NCBI GenBank assembly: GCA_019751945.1
Contig: JAIEMT010000039.1
Coordinates: forward strand, 1 to 64,000
Source of the DNA: a bacterium
GTDB lineage: Bacteria; Bdellovibrionota; UBA1018
DNA: 64,000 nucleotides
Direction of reading: 5' to 3'
This document shows, piece by piece, positions 32,567-41,908 of this stretch (position 1 is its first letter; each line of letters starts with the position of its first letter). Both the position numbers and the translations under genes were made by a program. The notes beneath the pieces are model-generated. The model did no database searches, was not told the origin of the DNA, and worked only from the letters and a program-made list of their open reading frames with translations.

Positions 32567-32968
32567 TTAGCTGGCTAGCTGAGCAGAATCTAAGAGCTTA
32601 TCGAGCAGGGTGACGAACGATAAATAGGCGGCGTGAGCCTTGGTGCCCGTGTCGGTAAATTCGAGACCAGCCAATTTGCCGCCCGATTTCTTGTCTTCCA
32701 GGCGGACGACCTTACATTTCAGGGGGAGAAAGAGAGTCGGGTTGAGATAGAAGTGGAGCTCAATCGTCTCACCCGATTTCAAAGCAATGTCTTTCAGTTC
32801 TTCGGGCTCATCGGCTTCGATGTCGAGACCGACGCCGTGTTCGCTGACATCTTGAATTCTCAAACGGAAGGGGCCTTTTTTCGGAACGGCGGCAAAGAGG
32901 GAGAAGGATTCTACGATCGGGCGTCTTTTAGTTCTTCTGCGTTCCTGATTGTTGGGTGCTGCGCTCAT
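32567..32968 (-). CDS. PilZ-domain protein
   Basis: 133 residues. ERRRTKRRPIVESFSLF holds the RxxxR motif and QDVSEHGVGLDIE the DxSxxG motif, so c-di-GMP binding is likely. The C-terminal half (LKCKVVRLEDKKSGGKLAGLEF) completes the barrel. Its start overlaps the end of the GYF-domain gene by four bases (ATGA), a sign of one operon. It is a paralogue of the PilZ protein immediately downstream. Confidence 0.88.
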   Translation of the reverse strand: MSAAPNNQERRRTKRRPIVESFSLFAAVPKKGPFRLRIQDVSEHGVGLDIEADEPEELKDIALKSGETIELHFYLNPTLFLPLKCKVVRLEDKKSGGKLAGLEFTDTGTKAHAAYLSFVTLLDKLLDSAQLAS

Positions 32969-34761
32969 AGGGCCTCTCTCTTTGGCATGCCGGTGCTTGA
33001 AGCAAGAAGCTTCTGAGCATCTTCAATTTTCTTTTTCAACTGAGTGAAAGAAATCTGCGCTTGAGAAATCGCTTCAGCCAGTTGGTTGTCGTAAGTTTTC
33101 TTGTCCACAGCTCCCGAGAAGAACTTGTGATGGATCTCATGAACTCTCACCACATCCTGAGCGAGAAGGCGCATGCGATCATAGAAAGCTGGGTAAAAGT
33201 AACCATTTGTGTCTAAGAATTCGCGGGTCCACCCTTGGGATTTGTTCACGAGCTCACTGCTCAGTCTGAGCCAAGAGGTGTGGAACTGATTCCAAGACTT
33301 GTTTCTTTGCGGTGCTTTCTTGATGGTCTTCGTGTTCTTGTACTTGTCCGACGTTTGTTTGAACTGACCTTCTAAAGTGGTTACGAGCATGCTGAGTTCA
33401 GAGAGTTCTCCACTGGCCTTGGTTCGCATTTCTTCGTGAAACTTCTTTAACCGCAGACGGTATTGATCGTCTTTCGCTCCACCCAAGAAGAAAACATTTC
33501 GATAGAGAACCTTTCTGCCCTTGGGGACGTAGTCTGGCAGGGGCTGAGCAGAGAGCTGGGCGACGGGAAGCTGGGACAGTAGAGTCTTGACTGCGTCGGG
33601 CTGTTGTTCCGATTCCGTGACGATGATCTGATATTCACCGCGAGGAATAGCGCTACCATCCGACATGCGGAAGGTCGAGGTGCGAGCGACCTTTTTCAGC
33701 AGGGCGACGCGATCTTTAAAGAAGTAAAAGGTTTTTCCGAGCAGAGTTTCGGGCACGCCTTCAATGAAGAACTCGAAGTTTGTTCCATCGGGCATGTTCG
33801 ATGCCATCCAAAAGCTGGGGGCTAACGGTTCCGTCTTGGTTACGGCTGCTGCGACGTGCGCACCCACCTTGTCGGGTGAAGAGCGAGCAGCAGACTTCAG
33901 ATTTTCAAAATCTTCGGGGCTGATGCTGTCGATGTTCGAAATGGGCGGAATCCATTTTGCTAAAGCTGGAACGAGGTCTACGGCCTTATTCAGGTAGGGT
34001 CGAAATACTTCTTGGGCAGCTTGCATCCCCTTCTGTACAGCGGGGATTTCTAGCAATCCATTGAGGTAGTTCTTTTCGTAGCTGTAATAAAGACCACCTG
34101 CTAGGGCTGCAAGGACAATCCAGCGAATACTCGATCTAATGAAAGATTTCGCGTTTTTCAGCAGTTTTTCTCCGAGGGACTGCCCTTTGCCGAAAAAGAG
34201 TTCATTTCTTTTTCTAAGGGCGGTCTTCGTGTTTTCACCAGAGGGAGCTGCTTCAATTTCAACCTTTTGTTCGCGTGTAAATTGCTCCATGGATGCCGTG
34301 GTCGCTTTCGTTTCTAAGGTGCCAGTGTGATGTTCAGCCCCATGGCCATTGGCTTTCATGGAGGTGAGAGAAGGTTCTTCGGTAATGATTTCGGGGGTAC
34401 CGCCTCCGCCCGTTTGGCTAATTTCAGAAATGGAAATTTCAGCTTCCTCGGTGCGTTTAATGTCTGCAGCGGTGACACGGCTTTTTTCGGGTTCCACTTC
34501 GACTATTTTACTTTTTCCGCGGCCATTGGTTTTGGTGGAGGTCTTGGTCGCTTCTTTTTTGGGAGCATCGCCGCTGACCAGGCTAGAGAGTCCGGTGACT
34601 TCCGTGATGACTTGCCAATCGGACATGCCGTCAGCCCAGACATAAGTCTGAGTGTTGACCTTACCTTCGGAAACCTTCCCGTGAAGATCTTCGGCAGAAA
34701 ATGGGCCTTCGTGGTGATCGTCTATATAGACAAACCATTTTTTTTCTTGCTGCGCATCCAT
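32965..34761 (-). CDS. GYF_2-domain membrane protein
   Basis: 598 residues. An N-terminal GYF_2 (DUF4339-like) domain at about 8-58 has the pattern WFVYIDDHHEGPFSAEDL and WADGMSDWQVI. A charged, low-complexity linker to about 205 and a single membrane helix (IRWIVLAALAGGLYYSY) follow, then a long extracytoplasmic region of about 370 residues with coiled-coil stretches. GYF domains bind proline-rich partners. It is in one operon with two PilZ genes, so it may be linked to c-di-GMP-dependent surface behaviour. Confidence 0.75.
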   Translation of the reverse strand: MDAQQEKKWFVYIDDHHEGPFSAEDLHGKVSEGKVNTQTYVWADGMSDWQVITEVTGLSSLVSGDAPKKEATKTSTKTNGRGKSKIVEVEPEKSRVTAADIKRTEEAEISISEISQTGGGGTPEIITEEPSLTSMKANGHGAEHHTGTLETKATTASMEQFTREQKVEIEAAPSGENTKTALRKRNELFFGKGQSLGEKLLKNAKSFIRSSIRWIVLAALAGGLYYSYEKNYLNGLLEIPAVQKGMQAAQEVFRPYLNKAVDLVPALAKWIPPISNIDSISPEDFENLKSAARSSPDKVGAHVAAAVTKTEPLAPSFWMASNMPDGTNFEFFIEGVPETLLGKTFYFFKDRVALLKKVARTSTFRMSDGSAIPRGEYQIIVTESEQQPDAVKTLLSQLPVAQLSAQPLPDYVPKGRKVLYRNVFFLGGAKDDQYRLRLKKFHEEMRTKASGELSELSMLVTTLEGQFKQTSDKYKNTKTIKKAPQRNKSWNQFHTSWLRLSSELVNKSQGWTREFLDTNGYFYPAFYDRMRLLAQDVVRVHEIHHKFFSGAVDKKTYDNQLAEAISQAQISFTQLKKKIEDAQKLLASSTGMPKREAL

Positions 34762-34806
34762 TTACAAGTTTCCTAATTCCTTTATATGCTTATAAGTCTA
34801 AGGTAA

Positions 34807-35676
34807 ATGCCGACTCGAATCAATTGGTGCCTCTTAGGAATTCCGGATCATCAGGGTGTCGTCCACGTGGGTGGGCGAATAGGTGCAGGTCTAGGTCCGT
34901 CCGCATTTCGAGAAGCATTTTCAAGGCTTAAGGGAAAGAATCAGGTTCGCGACCTCTGTCGAGATTTGGGAGACGTCAAAAATCTCACGCAAAACGTCGA
35001 GGAAAATCACGCCCGCGCGGCAAAAGAGTTATCGTTAGCCCAAGCCACCTGTGGGGTGAGTGTCTATGTGGGCGGCGGTCATGACCACGGATTTTCTCAG
35101 CTTCAAGGCATTTTTGATTACGTCGCCTCCACGAAGAAAACAAAACCGCGAATTGGTTGCATGAATGTGGATGCGCACTTGGATGTCCGAAAGCCTGATC
35201 CAGAAATTACGAGTGGGTCTCCTTTTTACCTCGCACTCGAGGCGGGAATTCTTTCTCCGGATCGATTAATTGAATTCGGAATTCAGCAGCACTGCAATGC
35301 GCCGGCTCTTTGGGCCTACGTTGAGAAGAAAAAAGTTCCGGTTGTTCCGTTTGAAAAATTGCGCGGCGGAAAAGCGGTGGCCACGTTTAAGAGAACATTG
35401 AGCGCTCTGGCGAAGAAGTGTGATGCGGTGGTGGTGAGTTTCGATCTCGATGCAGTGGCGGAAGCTTTTGCTCCCGGTGTGTCTGCACCTCAGGCGGAAG
35501 GGTTCTCCGCCAGCGAAGCGATGGAGATGGTGGAAGTCGCAGGACGCGAAAAAAAGGTCATTTCTCTCGGTATTTTTGAATTAAACCCTTTACATGATGT
35601 GGGTGGAAGAACCGCTCGCTTGGCAGCGCATCTGGCCTATCACTTCGTGTTGGCGCGTTTACCGTCTAAATCCTGA
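34807..35676 (+). CDS. Arginase/agmatinase/formimidoylglutamase-family hydrolase
   Basis: 289 residues of the ureohydrolase fold. Metal-binding motifs are GGGHDHG, NVDAHLDVR and SFDLDAVAEAFAPGVSAP. In the last, the second conserved acidic position is shifted, but the first two Asp remain. The family hydrolyses guanidino compounds (arginine, agmatine, formimidoylglutamate) with two manganese ions. Substrate choice is not resolved. No other histidine-degradation gene is nearby, and an ornithine aminotransferase lies 25 kb away. Its 3' end overlaps the convergent gene by 37 bases. Confidence 0.85.
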   Translation: MPTRINWCLLGIPDHQGVVHVGGRIGAGLGPSAFREAFSRLKGKNQVRDLCRDLGDVKNLTQNVEENHARAAKELSLAQATCGVSVYVGGGHDHGFSQLQGIFDYVASTKKTKPRIGCMNVDAHLDVRKPDPEITSGSPFYLALEAGILSPDRLIEFGIQQHCNAPALWAYVEKKKVPVVPFEKLRGGKAVATFKRTLSALAKKCDAVVVSFDLDAVAEAFAPGVSAPQAEGFSASEAMEMVEVAGREKKVISLGIFELNPLHDVGGRTARLAAHLAYHFVLARLPSKS

Positions 35677-36746
35677 TTCAAGGAATGAATGTGCTGCGCT
35701 TGGTGAAGAATCGACTCGGTCGTGCGGCGAATGTGTCCGTCCATCACTTGGGCTGCTCTGAAGACATCGTCGTAAGAGTGGAAGGCCATGTCGGCATCCG
35801 TAGACCAGGGTTCTAACTGAACTTCGATTTTCGCAATCGTGGCTTCGCACTTTTCATTGAGTTTCTTCAGTTTCTGAATCATGCGGTGAAGTTCTTCGGC
35901 CATGCTGAGTAGGTAACGGCCTTCTTCTCCCGTGCGGGCAGCTTCGACAGCCAGGTTGAGAGCAATGACTTCGGCATGAGTGGCCGTACGCTCATTTTCT
36001 TTGAGGGCTTGGCGTCCTTCTCGGATGTCCCGAATTCCACCGTGAATGCGCTCACGCAGGTCTCCTAGACTCTGGCGCGACTTCGCTGCTGCCACGGTTA
36101 GACTTTGCGCTTCCTTAACCATGTTGCGGATGTGCCCGCCGAGCGCGGTGAGAACGATTCGCGCTTTTCCAACCCAGTCCAAAACAATCTGGCGAACGTA
36201 GCTATCTCCGCGTTTGCGGCCATAGGCCCAGCGGCGATACGCGAAGTAGAGTGCCGTCCAACAAAGTGCGAAGAGCAGAAAGGCTGCCAGGTCGTTGCTG
36301 AACTTCGAGCGTGTTCCCAAAAAGCCCAGGTAGTCGAGCTGAATTAGAATTCGAATCCCGCCGTTCTTGCGCGAGTCTTCTGGAAAAATCATTTTCTGAA
36401 ATTCGAAAACATTCGTCACGCCGTTGATGCGGTAACCTTCGTTGCGCGCGTTGGTCTTGACGATGAGGTCGTCGGAGTCCCCCTGCATGCGGCTTACGCG
36501 CAGGAGTCGTGGCTCAGTGCCTTGATTCAAAAGTTTTGCGGCCCAATTCAATGAATCACCCTCACCGCGTTGGCGAGCGTCGAGTGCGAGACTCTCCGCC
36601 TGCACGCTCACTTGTCGTGCCCAAGAGAGCGCGAGCGAGAGCTCCCGATTCACGGAGTGGTGGCGACTCACGATGTAGAAAACAATCGTGATCGAAAGTG
36701 CGATGGCTGCTGTGATGAGAATGGGCAGGTGCCGCCGATAGTTCAT
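35640..36746 (-). CDS. Membrane protein with degenerate chemoreceptor signalling domain
   Basis: 368 residues. One membrane helix (LPILITAAIALSITIVFYIV) is followed by an extracytoplasmic sensor to about 150, a second membrane helix (AAFLLFALCWTALYFAY), and a coiled-coil cytoplasmic part. This holds EVIALNLAVEAARTGEEGRY, close to the conserved hairpin tip of methyl-accepting proteins (LALNAAIEAARAGE). The surrounding helices are shortened and HAMP-like. It could signal to CheA/CheW or act on a lone partner. No che genes are in the window. Confidence 0.75.
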   Translation of the reverse strand: MNYRRHLPILITAAIALSITIVFYIVSRHHSVNRELSLALSWARQVSVQAESLALDARQRGEGDSLNWAAKLLNQGTEPRLLRVSRMQGDSDDLIVKTNARNEGYRINGVTNVFEFQKMIFPEDSRKNGGIRILIQLDYLGFLGTRSKFSNDLAAFLLFALCWTALYFAYRRWAYGRKRGDSYVRQIVLDWVGKARIVLTALGGHIRNMVKEAQSLTVAAAKSRQSLGDLRERIHGGIRDIREGRQALKENERTATHAEVIALNLAVEAARTGEEGRYLLSMAEELHRMIQKLKKLNEKCEATIAKIEVQLEPWSTDADMAFHSYDDVFRAAQVMDGHIRRTTESILHQAQHIHSLNQDLDGKRANTK

Positions 36747-36816
36747 CGATTACTTATCGGCCGCAGGTGGCCAAATTTAAGTCGCAATTGCATGATTTCA
36801 CTGATAATTGTGGGGG

Positions 36817-38301
36817 ATGGCAGAATATATTTTAGCGATTGATCAGGGGACCACTGGGACCACGGCTTTGTTGATGGACCAAAAACTCAAGAAAGTCGCC
36901 GAGGCCTCCATTGATTTTAAACAACATTTTCCAAAACCAGGCTGGGTTGAACACGATCCCGAGGATATTTGGAAGACGACTGTCGCCACTGTCAAAAAGG
37001 TGACGAGCAAGATCCAAAAGAAAAAAATCTTGGCCATCGGCATCACGAATCAGCGCGAGACGCTCTGCTTTTGGGATAAGAAAACCAACAAATCTTTTTC
37101 TCGAGCCATTGTTTGGCAAGATCGGCGCACAGCAGATTTTTGCGAAGATCTAAAAAAGTCGGGCACCGAAAAACTTTTTCAGGAGAAGACCGGCCTCCTT
37201 CTCGATCCTTATTTTTCAGGAACTAAGGCCGCATGGGCTTTGCAAAATTGGTCGCAACTCAAAACGGCATTGGGACAGGGACGACTTGCTGCGGGAACGA
37301 TCGATAGTTTCTTGATTGCAAGAATTACTGGTGGCGAAGTTCACGCCACTGAACCCAGCAATGCTTCGCGCACACTCTGTTTCGATATTCGCCAAAAAAG
37401 ATGGGACGACGAACTTTGCACCCATCTGGGAGTTTCAAAAACCATTTGGCCGGAAGTGAGAAATTCGGTCGGAGAGTTTGGTCGTACGAAAGGGTTTCCT
37501 GGTTTGCCAGATGGAATTCCAATCACCGGAGTTTTGGGAGATCAGCAATCCGCCCTTTTGGGACAAGCGTGCATCGAACCGGGAATGGCGAAGTGCACGT
37601 ATGGCACTGGGGCTTTCCTTTTGGTGAACACGGGGTCGCAGCCGTACTTCAGCGATCATCGCTTACTGACCACGGTGGCTTGGGCGTTGCCATCTGGCGA
37701 ATACACCTACGCCTTGGAGGGAAGTGCCTTTGTTGCGGGCGCGGCCGTTCAATGGTTGCGAGATGGTTTAGGGTTTTTCAAAAATGCGGCGGAAGTTGAA
37801 TCGCTGGCTAAGAAAGTTCTTTCAAGCGATGGAGTTGTATTTGTTCCGGCACTAACAGGAATGGGCGCCCCCTTTTGGGATCCTACCGCGACCGGAATGT
37901 TTACTGGACTGACTCGCGGAACCACGCGCGCGCATTTTGCTCGCGCTGTGCTGGAGGGAATTGCGTTTCAAAACACCGATATTTTGCGGGCTATGCAGAT
38001 GGATATGAAAAAGCCACTTCGTTCTTTGAATGTGGATGGTGGGGCTTCCGCAAATAATTTACTGATGCAGTTTCAAGCAGATGTTCTTGGGGTTTCTCTG
38101 AAGCGCCCAAAATATTTGGAAACGACGAGCCTGGGGGCGGTTTTTGCTGCAGGGTTGGGAATCGGTCTTTGGTCGAGTCTCCAGGATGTGGAAAAAACCT
38201 GGAAGCAGGATAAGGAATTTATTCCGAAGTTTACGCCCGCAGAGCGCGAGGAATCATTGGAGCGCTGGAAAGTGGCTGTCAAACGCGTTTTAGCTAAGTG
38301 A
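36817..38301 (+). CDS. glpK: Glycerol kinase
   Basis: 494 residues, close to the family length of about 500. The FGGY-kinase signatures are present: AIDQGTTGTTALL, GWVEHDPEDIWK, AIGITNQRET, QDRRT, and GSAFVAGAAVQWLRDGL. It phosphorylates glycerol to sn-glycerol 3-phosphate using ATP in the cytoplasm, the entry to lipid and glycolytic metabolism. The ATG at 36817 is preferred. A TTG nine bases earlier is possible. It is followed seven bases later by the cyclophilin gene, so both are probably cotranscribed. Confidence 0.96.
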   Translation: MAEYILAIDQGTTGTTALLMDQKLKKVAEASIDFKQHFPKPGWVEHDPEDIWKTTVATVKKVTSKIQKKKILAIGITNQRETLCFWDKKTNKSFSRAIVWQDRRTADFCEDLKKSGTEKLFQEKTGLLLDPYFSGTKAAWALQNWSQLKTALGQGRLAAGTIDSFLIARITGGEVHATEPSNASRTLCFDIRQKRWDDELCTHLGVSKTIWPEVRNSVGEFGRTKGFPGLPDGIPITGVLGDQQSALLGQACIEPGMAKCTYGTGAFLLVNTGSQPYFSDHRLLTTVAWALPSGEYTYALEGSAFVAGAAVQWLRDGLGFFKNAAEVESLAKKVLSSDGVVFVPALTGMGAPFWDPTATGMFTGLTRGTTRAHFARAVLEGIAFQNTDILRAMQMDMKKPLRSLNVDGGASANNLLMQFQADVLGVSLKRPKYLETTSLGAVFAAGLGIGLWSSLQDVEKTWKQDKEFIPKFTPAEREESLERWKVAVKRVLAK

Positions 38302-38308
38302 GGTGCGT

Positions 38309-39199
38309 ATGCTTTTTTTCCTCTTATTGAGCTGGGTGGGACAAGCTTTTGCTTCCGATGAAAAACTTCAGGCAATGTCCGAAATCCTCGCCGCGTCGAA
38401 GCCCTCGGATTGGCGCACCGTCAGTCCTGAGAACACTTTGTACATGGATTTAGATCGGGGGCGCGTGGTGATTGAGCTCGCTCCGGATTTTGCTCCCAAG
38501 CATGTTGAGAATGTGAAGGCCTTAGCGCGCGATCGCTACTGGGATGGCTTGGCCATCATTCGCACACAAGATAACTACGTCGTTCAATGGGCAGATCCCA
38601 ATTCCGACAATCCAGAAAAAAAACGTCCTCTGAAAAATGGAAAGGCAACCCTAGCGGCAGAGTTTGATCGGAAGCTGGATGCCAAGGTTCCTTTCAACCG
38701 TTTGAATGAGCCCGATGTTTACGCGCGGGAGGTCGGGTTCTCTTCCGGGTTTCCCGTTGCGCGGGACGCTGCTGAAAATAAGATGTGGATGCTTCACTGC
38801 TATGGGGCTGTTGGTGCCGGTCGAGATGTTTCTCCGGACAGTGGCGGCGGTACCGAACTCTATGCCGTCATTGGTCACGCACCCCGCCATTTAGATCGAA
38901 ATGTCACTCTGGTTGGGCGAGTTATCGATGGAATGGAGTACCTCTCGGCCTCTAAACGAGGACCTGTCCCAATGGGTTTTTACACAAATCCAGTAGATCG
39001 AGTTTCTATTAAGGCATTCCGACTCGCGACAGATGTCCCTGAGAAGGAAAGAACGAATTTCGAAGTATTGCGTACAGACACCCCCCTGTTTGCAAAGCTC
39101 GTGAAGTCCAGAAAGTTTCGTCCCGAAGCTTGGTTCTTTCATCATCCGCAGCATATCGAGGTATGCAATGTTCCCATTCCTGCTCGTATAAAGCATTAG
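38309..39199 (+). CDS. Cyclophilin-type peptidyl-prolyl isomerase, exported
   Basis: 296 residues with a signal peptide ([16 protein letters not shown]). The cyclophilin core begins [20 protein letters not shown] and contains [19 protein letters not shown] and later [12 protein letters not shown]. The segment around residues 100-160 has a long insertion. The usual active-site Arg/Phe/Trp pattern is only partly visible (WDGLAIIR), so activity is uncertain. It probably aids folding in the periplasm. GAGG precedes the ATG at 38309. Confidence 0.85.
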   Translation: MLFFLLLSWVGQAFASDEKLQAMSEILAASKPSDWRTVSPENTLYMDLDRGRVVIELAPDFAPKHVENVKALARDRYWDGLAIIRTQDNYVVQWADPNSDNPEKKRPLKNGKATLAAEFDRKLDAKVPFNRLNEPDVYAREVGFSSGFPVARDAAENKMWMLHCYGAVGAGRDVSPDSGGGTELYAVIGHAPRHLDRNVTLVGRVIDGMEYLSASKRGPVPMGFYTNPVDRVSIKAFRLATDVPEKERTNFEVLRTDTPLFAKLVKSRKFRPEAWFFHHPQHIEVCNVPIPARIKH

Positions 39200-39248
39200 A
39201 CTCAGTGTGCTATAATGGAAGGTGGGTAAGGGTTTCTTTGGGGGAAAA

Positions 39249-40043
39249 ATGAATAATTACAAGGGCTTCACACTTATTGAAGTGATGATGGGTGCGGCAT
39301 TGGTTGCCGTGGTCGCCTTGGGCGCTGCGGAGATGATGCAGATGCAGGGCAAAATGGGACGCTCGGTCGACGTTGCGTTTAAGATTCAGAATGGCGTGAG
39401 CGTATTGCAGATGGCGCTTACGAATCCTGCGATTTGCCAAAGCAATCTGAATGGACAGGCCGTATTCACGGCTACTGGCGGACTTTTAAGCACTCCCGAC
39501 AATACCAACGCACCGACCACCGGAATACAAACACTCGTGGTGAACGCTCCTGCTGGTGCGGCCACTCCCGACTTTCGAATGGGTCAACCCGTGAAAGGAA
39601 TTCCGGGCACAGTCGTTCGAAGAATTCGTGTGGTGGGTTTGAACCCCCCTGCGGGTGGAGATTTTCAAGCCAATCTAGAAATTCTGATCGATCAAGGAAC
39701 GGTGTATGGATCAAGAGAAGTGCTAAAAACAATTCCTCTGACCGTGACAGTCGATGGAGCAAATAATTTTCAAGGTTGCGTGGCCACCGGTGGAACGAGC
39801 ACGACTGCGCTTCCTGCGAATTGTCCGACTGGACAATATCTTACCAAGAACGCCGCCGGACAGTGGGTGTGCTCTCCGATAGCTTTGGCAGGCTGTACGC
39901 CGAACGGGGGAAGCACGATGTACCCCTCCGGAGCTGTGCGCACGTACAACTCCGGCTGCTATGGGATTCCCGGCAGAGCATTCTGTCTGAACGGTCAGTG
40001 GGTCATCATCGACGCCGGCAGTTGCGGCGGCCCGGGGCCCTAA
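39249..40043 (+). CDS. Type IV prepilin-like protein, orphan
   Basis: 264 residues. The prepilin signature KGFTLIEVMMG (peptidase cleavage before F, Glu5 of the mature protein) is followed by the hydrophobic helix AALVAVVALGAAEMM. The body is strand-rich, and the last 60 residues are glycine- and cysteine-rich (AGCTPNGGSTMYPSGAVR, SGCYGIPGRAFCLNGQW, SCGGPGP). GGGGGA precedes the ATG at 39249. It has no pilus or secretion genes around it. It could be a minor pilin or tip protein. Its end overlaps radA by four bases. Confidence 0.82.
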   Translation: MNNYKGFTLIEVMMGAALVAVVALGAAEMMQMQGKMGRSVDVAFKIQNGVSVLQMALTNPAICQSNLNGQAVFTATGGLLSTPDNTNAPTTGIQTLVVNAPAGAATPDFRMGQPVKGIPGTVVRRIRVVGLNPPAGGDFQANLEILIDQGTVYGSREVLKTIPLTVTVDGANNFQGCVATGGTSTTALPANCPTGQYLTKNAAGQWVCSPIALAGCTPNGGSTMYPSGAVRTYNSGCYGIPGRAFCLNGQWVIIDAGSCGGPGP

Positions 40044-41470
40044 CTGATCAGCTTCGGAATTTCATTTACCGAGTTGACGAAAATCACGCGCGTTCCTTCG
40101 GAAGCAAAGCCTTCTAGTTTCTTTTCCTGTTGCTTCGGCACGACGAAGGTTTTGAATCCGAGCTTCTTAGCCTCGTTGAGGCGCAGGTCCAGCTGCGAAA
40201 CTTTTCTTACTTCGCCGGTCAGGCCTAGCTCGCCAATGAAAACCCAGTCATTGGGAAACGGAGCTTCCTTCAGGCTCGACCAAATCGCTGCGGCTGCTGC
40301 AAGGTCGCAGGCCGTTTCAGTCAGGCGTAATCCGCCGACCACGTTGAAGAACAGATCATTCTGAGCCAAAGGCAAACGCATGTGTCTTTCTAAAATGGCA
40401 GAGAGTAAGGAAACCCGTGAGGCCTCCATTCCCACTGCTGTACGACGGGGCATGGCTAGAGCACTGGAGACGACAAGCGCCTGAAGCTCTACCAAAAGAG
40501 GACGTGTCCCTTCTAGTGAGACGGCTACGGCAACACCCGGAATCGTATTTTTTCTTTCACTTAAAAATAATGCCGAAGGATTGGTCACCTCTCGCAAACC
40601 TTCGCTATCCATTTCAAAGACCCCGAGCTCACGCGTGCTCCCGAAGCGATTCTTCACAGCACGAAGTAGTCGGTGGCTGAATCCCCCCTCGCCTTCAATG
40701 TAAAGGACGGTGTCGACCATGTGTTCGACCGTTTTAGGTCCGGCGATGGTTCCTTCTTTGGTCACGTGACCCACCAGCCAAACGGAAATGCCCGCGCTCT
40801 TGGCCAGAGTCATGAGTTTTACTGCGACGTCTCTCACTTGGCTCACACTTCCGGGAGCGGAATCTAAGTACCCACTCGAGAAAGTTTGCAAGCTGTCCAT
40901 CATGAGAATGTCGGGACGAATTTCTTTCACGGTTGCGAAAACTCGCTCGAGCTGAGTTTCTGAAGCCAGAAAGACTTGCTTCTTACTAGCGACTTGTAAC
41001 CGCGAGGCACGGTCGCGGATCTGTTCGATTGATTCCTCTCCGCTGACATACAAAATTTTTAAACTGGGATTAGCTTTCAGAACACCGCTCACCATTTGAA
41101 GGAGCAGCGTACTTTTTCCGATTCCAGGGTCTCCCCCTAACAAAACAAAACTGTCGCGCACCAAACCGCCGCCGAGTACGCGGTCGAGTTCAGAAATTCC
41201 TGTAGAGAGGCGGTTCTTCGCCATACCGTCTTTTTTTGAGACTTGCTTATCGTCGTCGGCCTCTTCCTCGAGGGTGACCCAGTCTTTTAAAGAAGTTTGA
41301 AATCCTTTGAACTCATCTTTTACAGAAGCAAGTGAGCCCTCGGCTACGAGCTCAGAACCTGGCTTTTCTTCAACTAAAGTATTCCAAGCTTCGCAGGTGG
41401 GACATTTGCCCATCCACTTCGGGCTGTTGAATCCACATTCGGTGCAAGAGTACTGGGTTTTTGACTTCAT
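40040..41470 (-). CDS. radA: DNA repair protein RadA
   Basis: 476 residues. The zinc finger CTECGFNSPKWMGKCPTCEAW-type starts the protein, followed by Walker A GGDPGIGKSTL, Walker B-type ILMMDSLQTF, the RadA-specific KNRFGSTRELGVFEM motif and a Lon-like C-terminal domain (ETACDLAAAAAIWSSL). RadA is a hexameric helicase-like ATPase acting in recombination intermediate processing. It is of full family length. The protein start has an ATG at 41468-41470. It is divergent from the gene at 41507. Confidence 0.96.
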   Translation of the reverse strand: MKSKTQYSCTECGFNSPKWMGKCPTCEAWNTLVEEKPGSELVAEGSLASVKDEFKGFQTSLKDWVTLEEEADDDKQVSKKDGMAKNRLSTGISELDRVLGGGLVRDSFVLLGGDPGIGKSTLLLQMVSGVLKANPSLKILYVSGEESIEQIRDRASRLQVASKKQVFLASETQLERVFATVKEIRPDILMMDSLQTFSSGYLDSAPGSVSQVRDVAVKLMTLAKSAGISVWLVGHVTKEGTIAGPKTVEHMVDTVLYIEGEGGFSHRLLRAVKNRFGSTRELGVFEMDSEGLREVTNPSALFLSERKNTIPGVAVAVSLEGTRPLLVELQALVVSSALAMPRRTAVGMEASRVSLLSAILERHMRLPLAQNDLFFNVVGGLRLTETACDLAAAAAIWSSLKEAPFPNDWVFIGELGLTGEVRKVSQLDLRLNEAKKLGFKTFVVPKQQEKKLEGFASEGTRVIFVNSVNEIPKLIS

Positions 41471-41506
41471 AGTTCCTGTGGTAACCTAAATGCAAAGGAC
41501 GTGTCT

Positions 41507-41836
41507 ATGGCTGGTGATTTCGATGATGATGAAAAATCGCAGACAATAACGCGCATAAAAGACATGGTGGGCCAGGCCGAACAAATGGTGCAGCAGGTAC
41601 ACCAACTCTACATGCAATATCAAACTGGCGCTGAGCGTCTTCCTCCAAATGTCCGTCGTCGCCAACTCGATCAACTCATGGAATCGCTCAATACGATGGG
41701 AAAACCCACGAACGCGATTCAATTTCGGTTTCGCACTCTCTTCAACACTTACAAAACTTACGCGGATCGTTGGGATCGAATTGTTCGCAAAGTCGAATCC
41801 GGCGATTTCAAACGACCGATCGCACCAAAGAAGTAA
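41507..41836 (+). CDS. Small helical protein of unknown function
   Basis: 109 residues, soluble, mostly helical, basic toward the C-terminus (DRIVRKVESGDFKRP). Stretches such as GQAEQMVQQVHQLYMQYQTG suggest a coiled coil, and the central RRRQLDQLMESLNTM may pack on it. AAAGGA precedes the ATG at 41507. The frame is also open from a GTG six bases earlier. No family is recognised. It lies between radA and the two envelope genes at 41909-43812. Confidence 0.68.
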   Translation: MAGDFDDDEKSQTITRIKDMVGQAEQMVQQVHQLYMQYQTGAERLPPNVRRRQLDQLMESLNTMGKPTNAIQFRFRTLFNTYKTYADRWDRIVRKVESGDFKRPIAPKK

Positions 41837-41908
41837 CGCCAAGCAACGGTCGTTTCGTCTTGTTTTTCTTTTTCATCCTGCTTAATACGCCGCCGGGGGA
41901 AATGAGGA

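Noticed and set aside
36778-36816. Possible promoter close to the glpK start (GATAAT at 36803-36808)
   Set aside because: No -35 element at the right distance and the transcript would be leaderless. Not supported.
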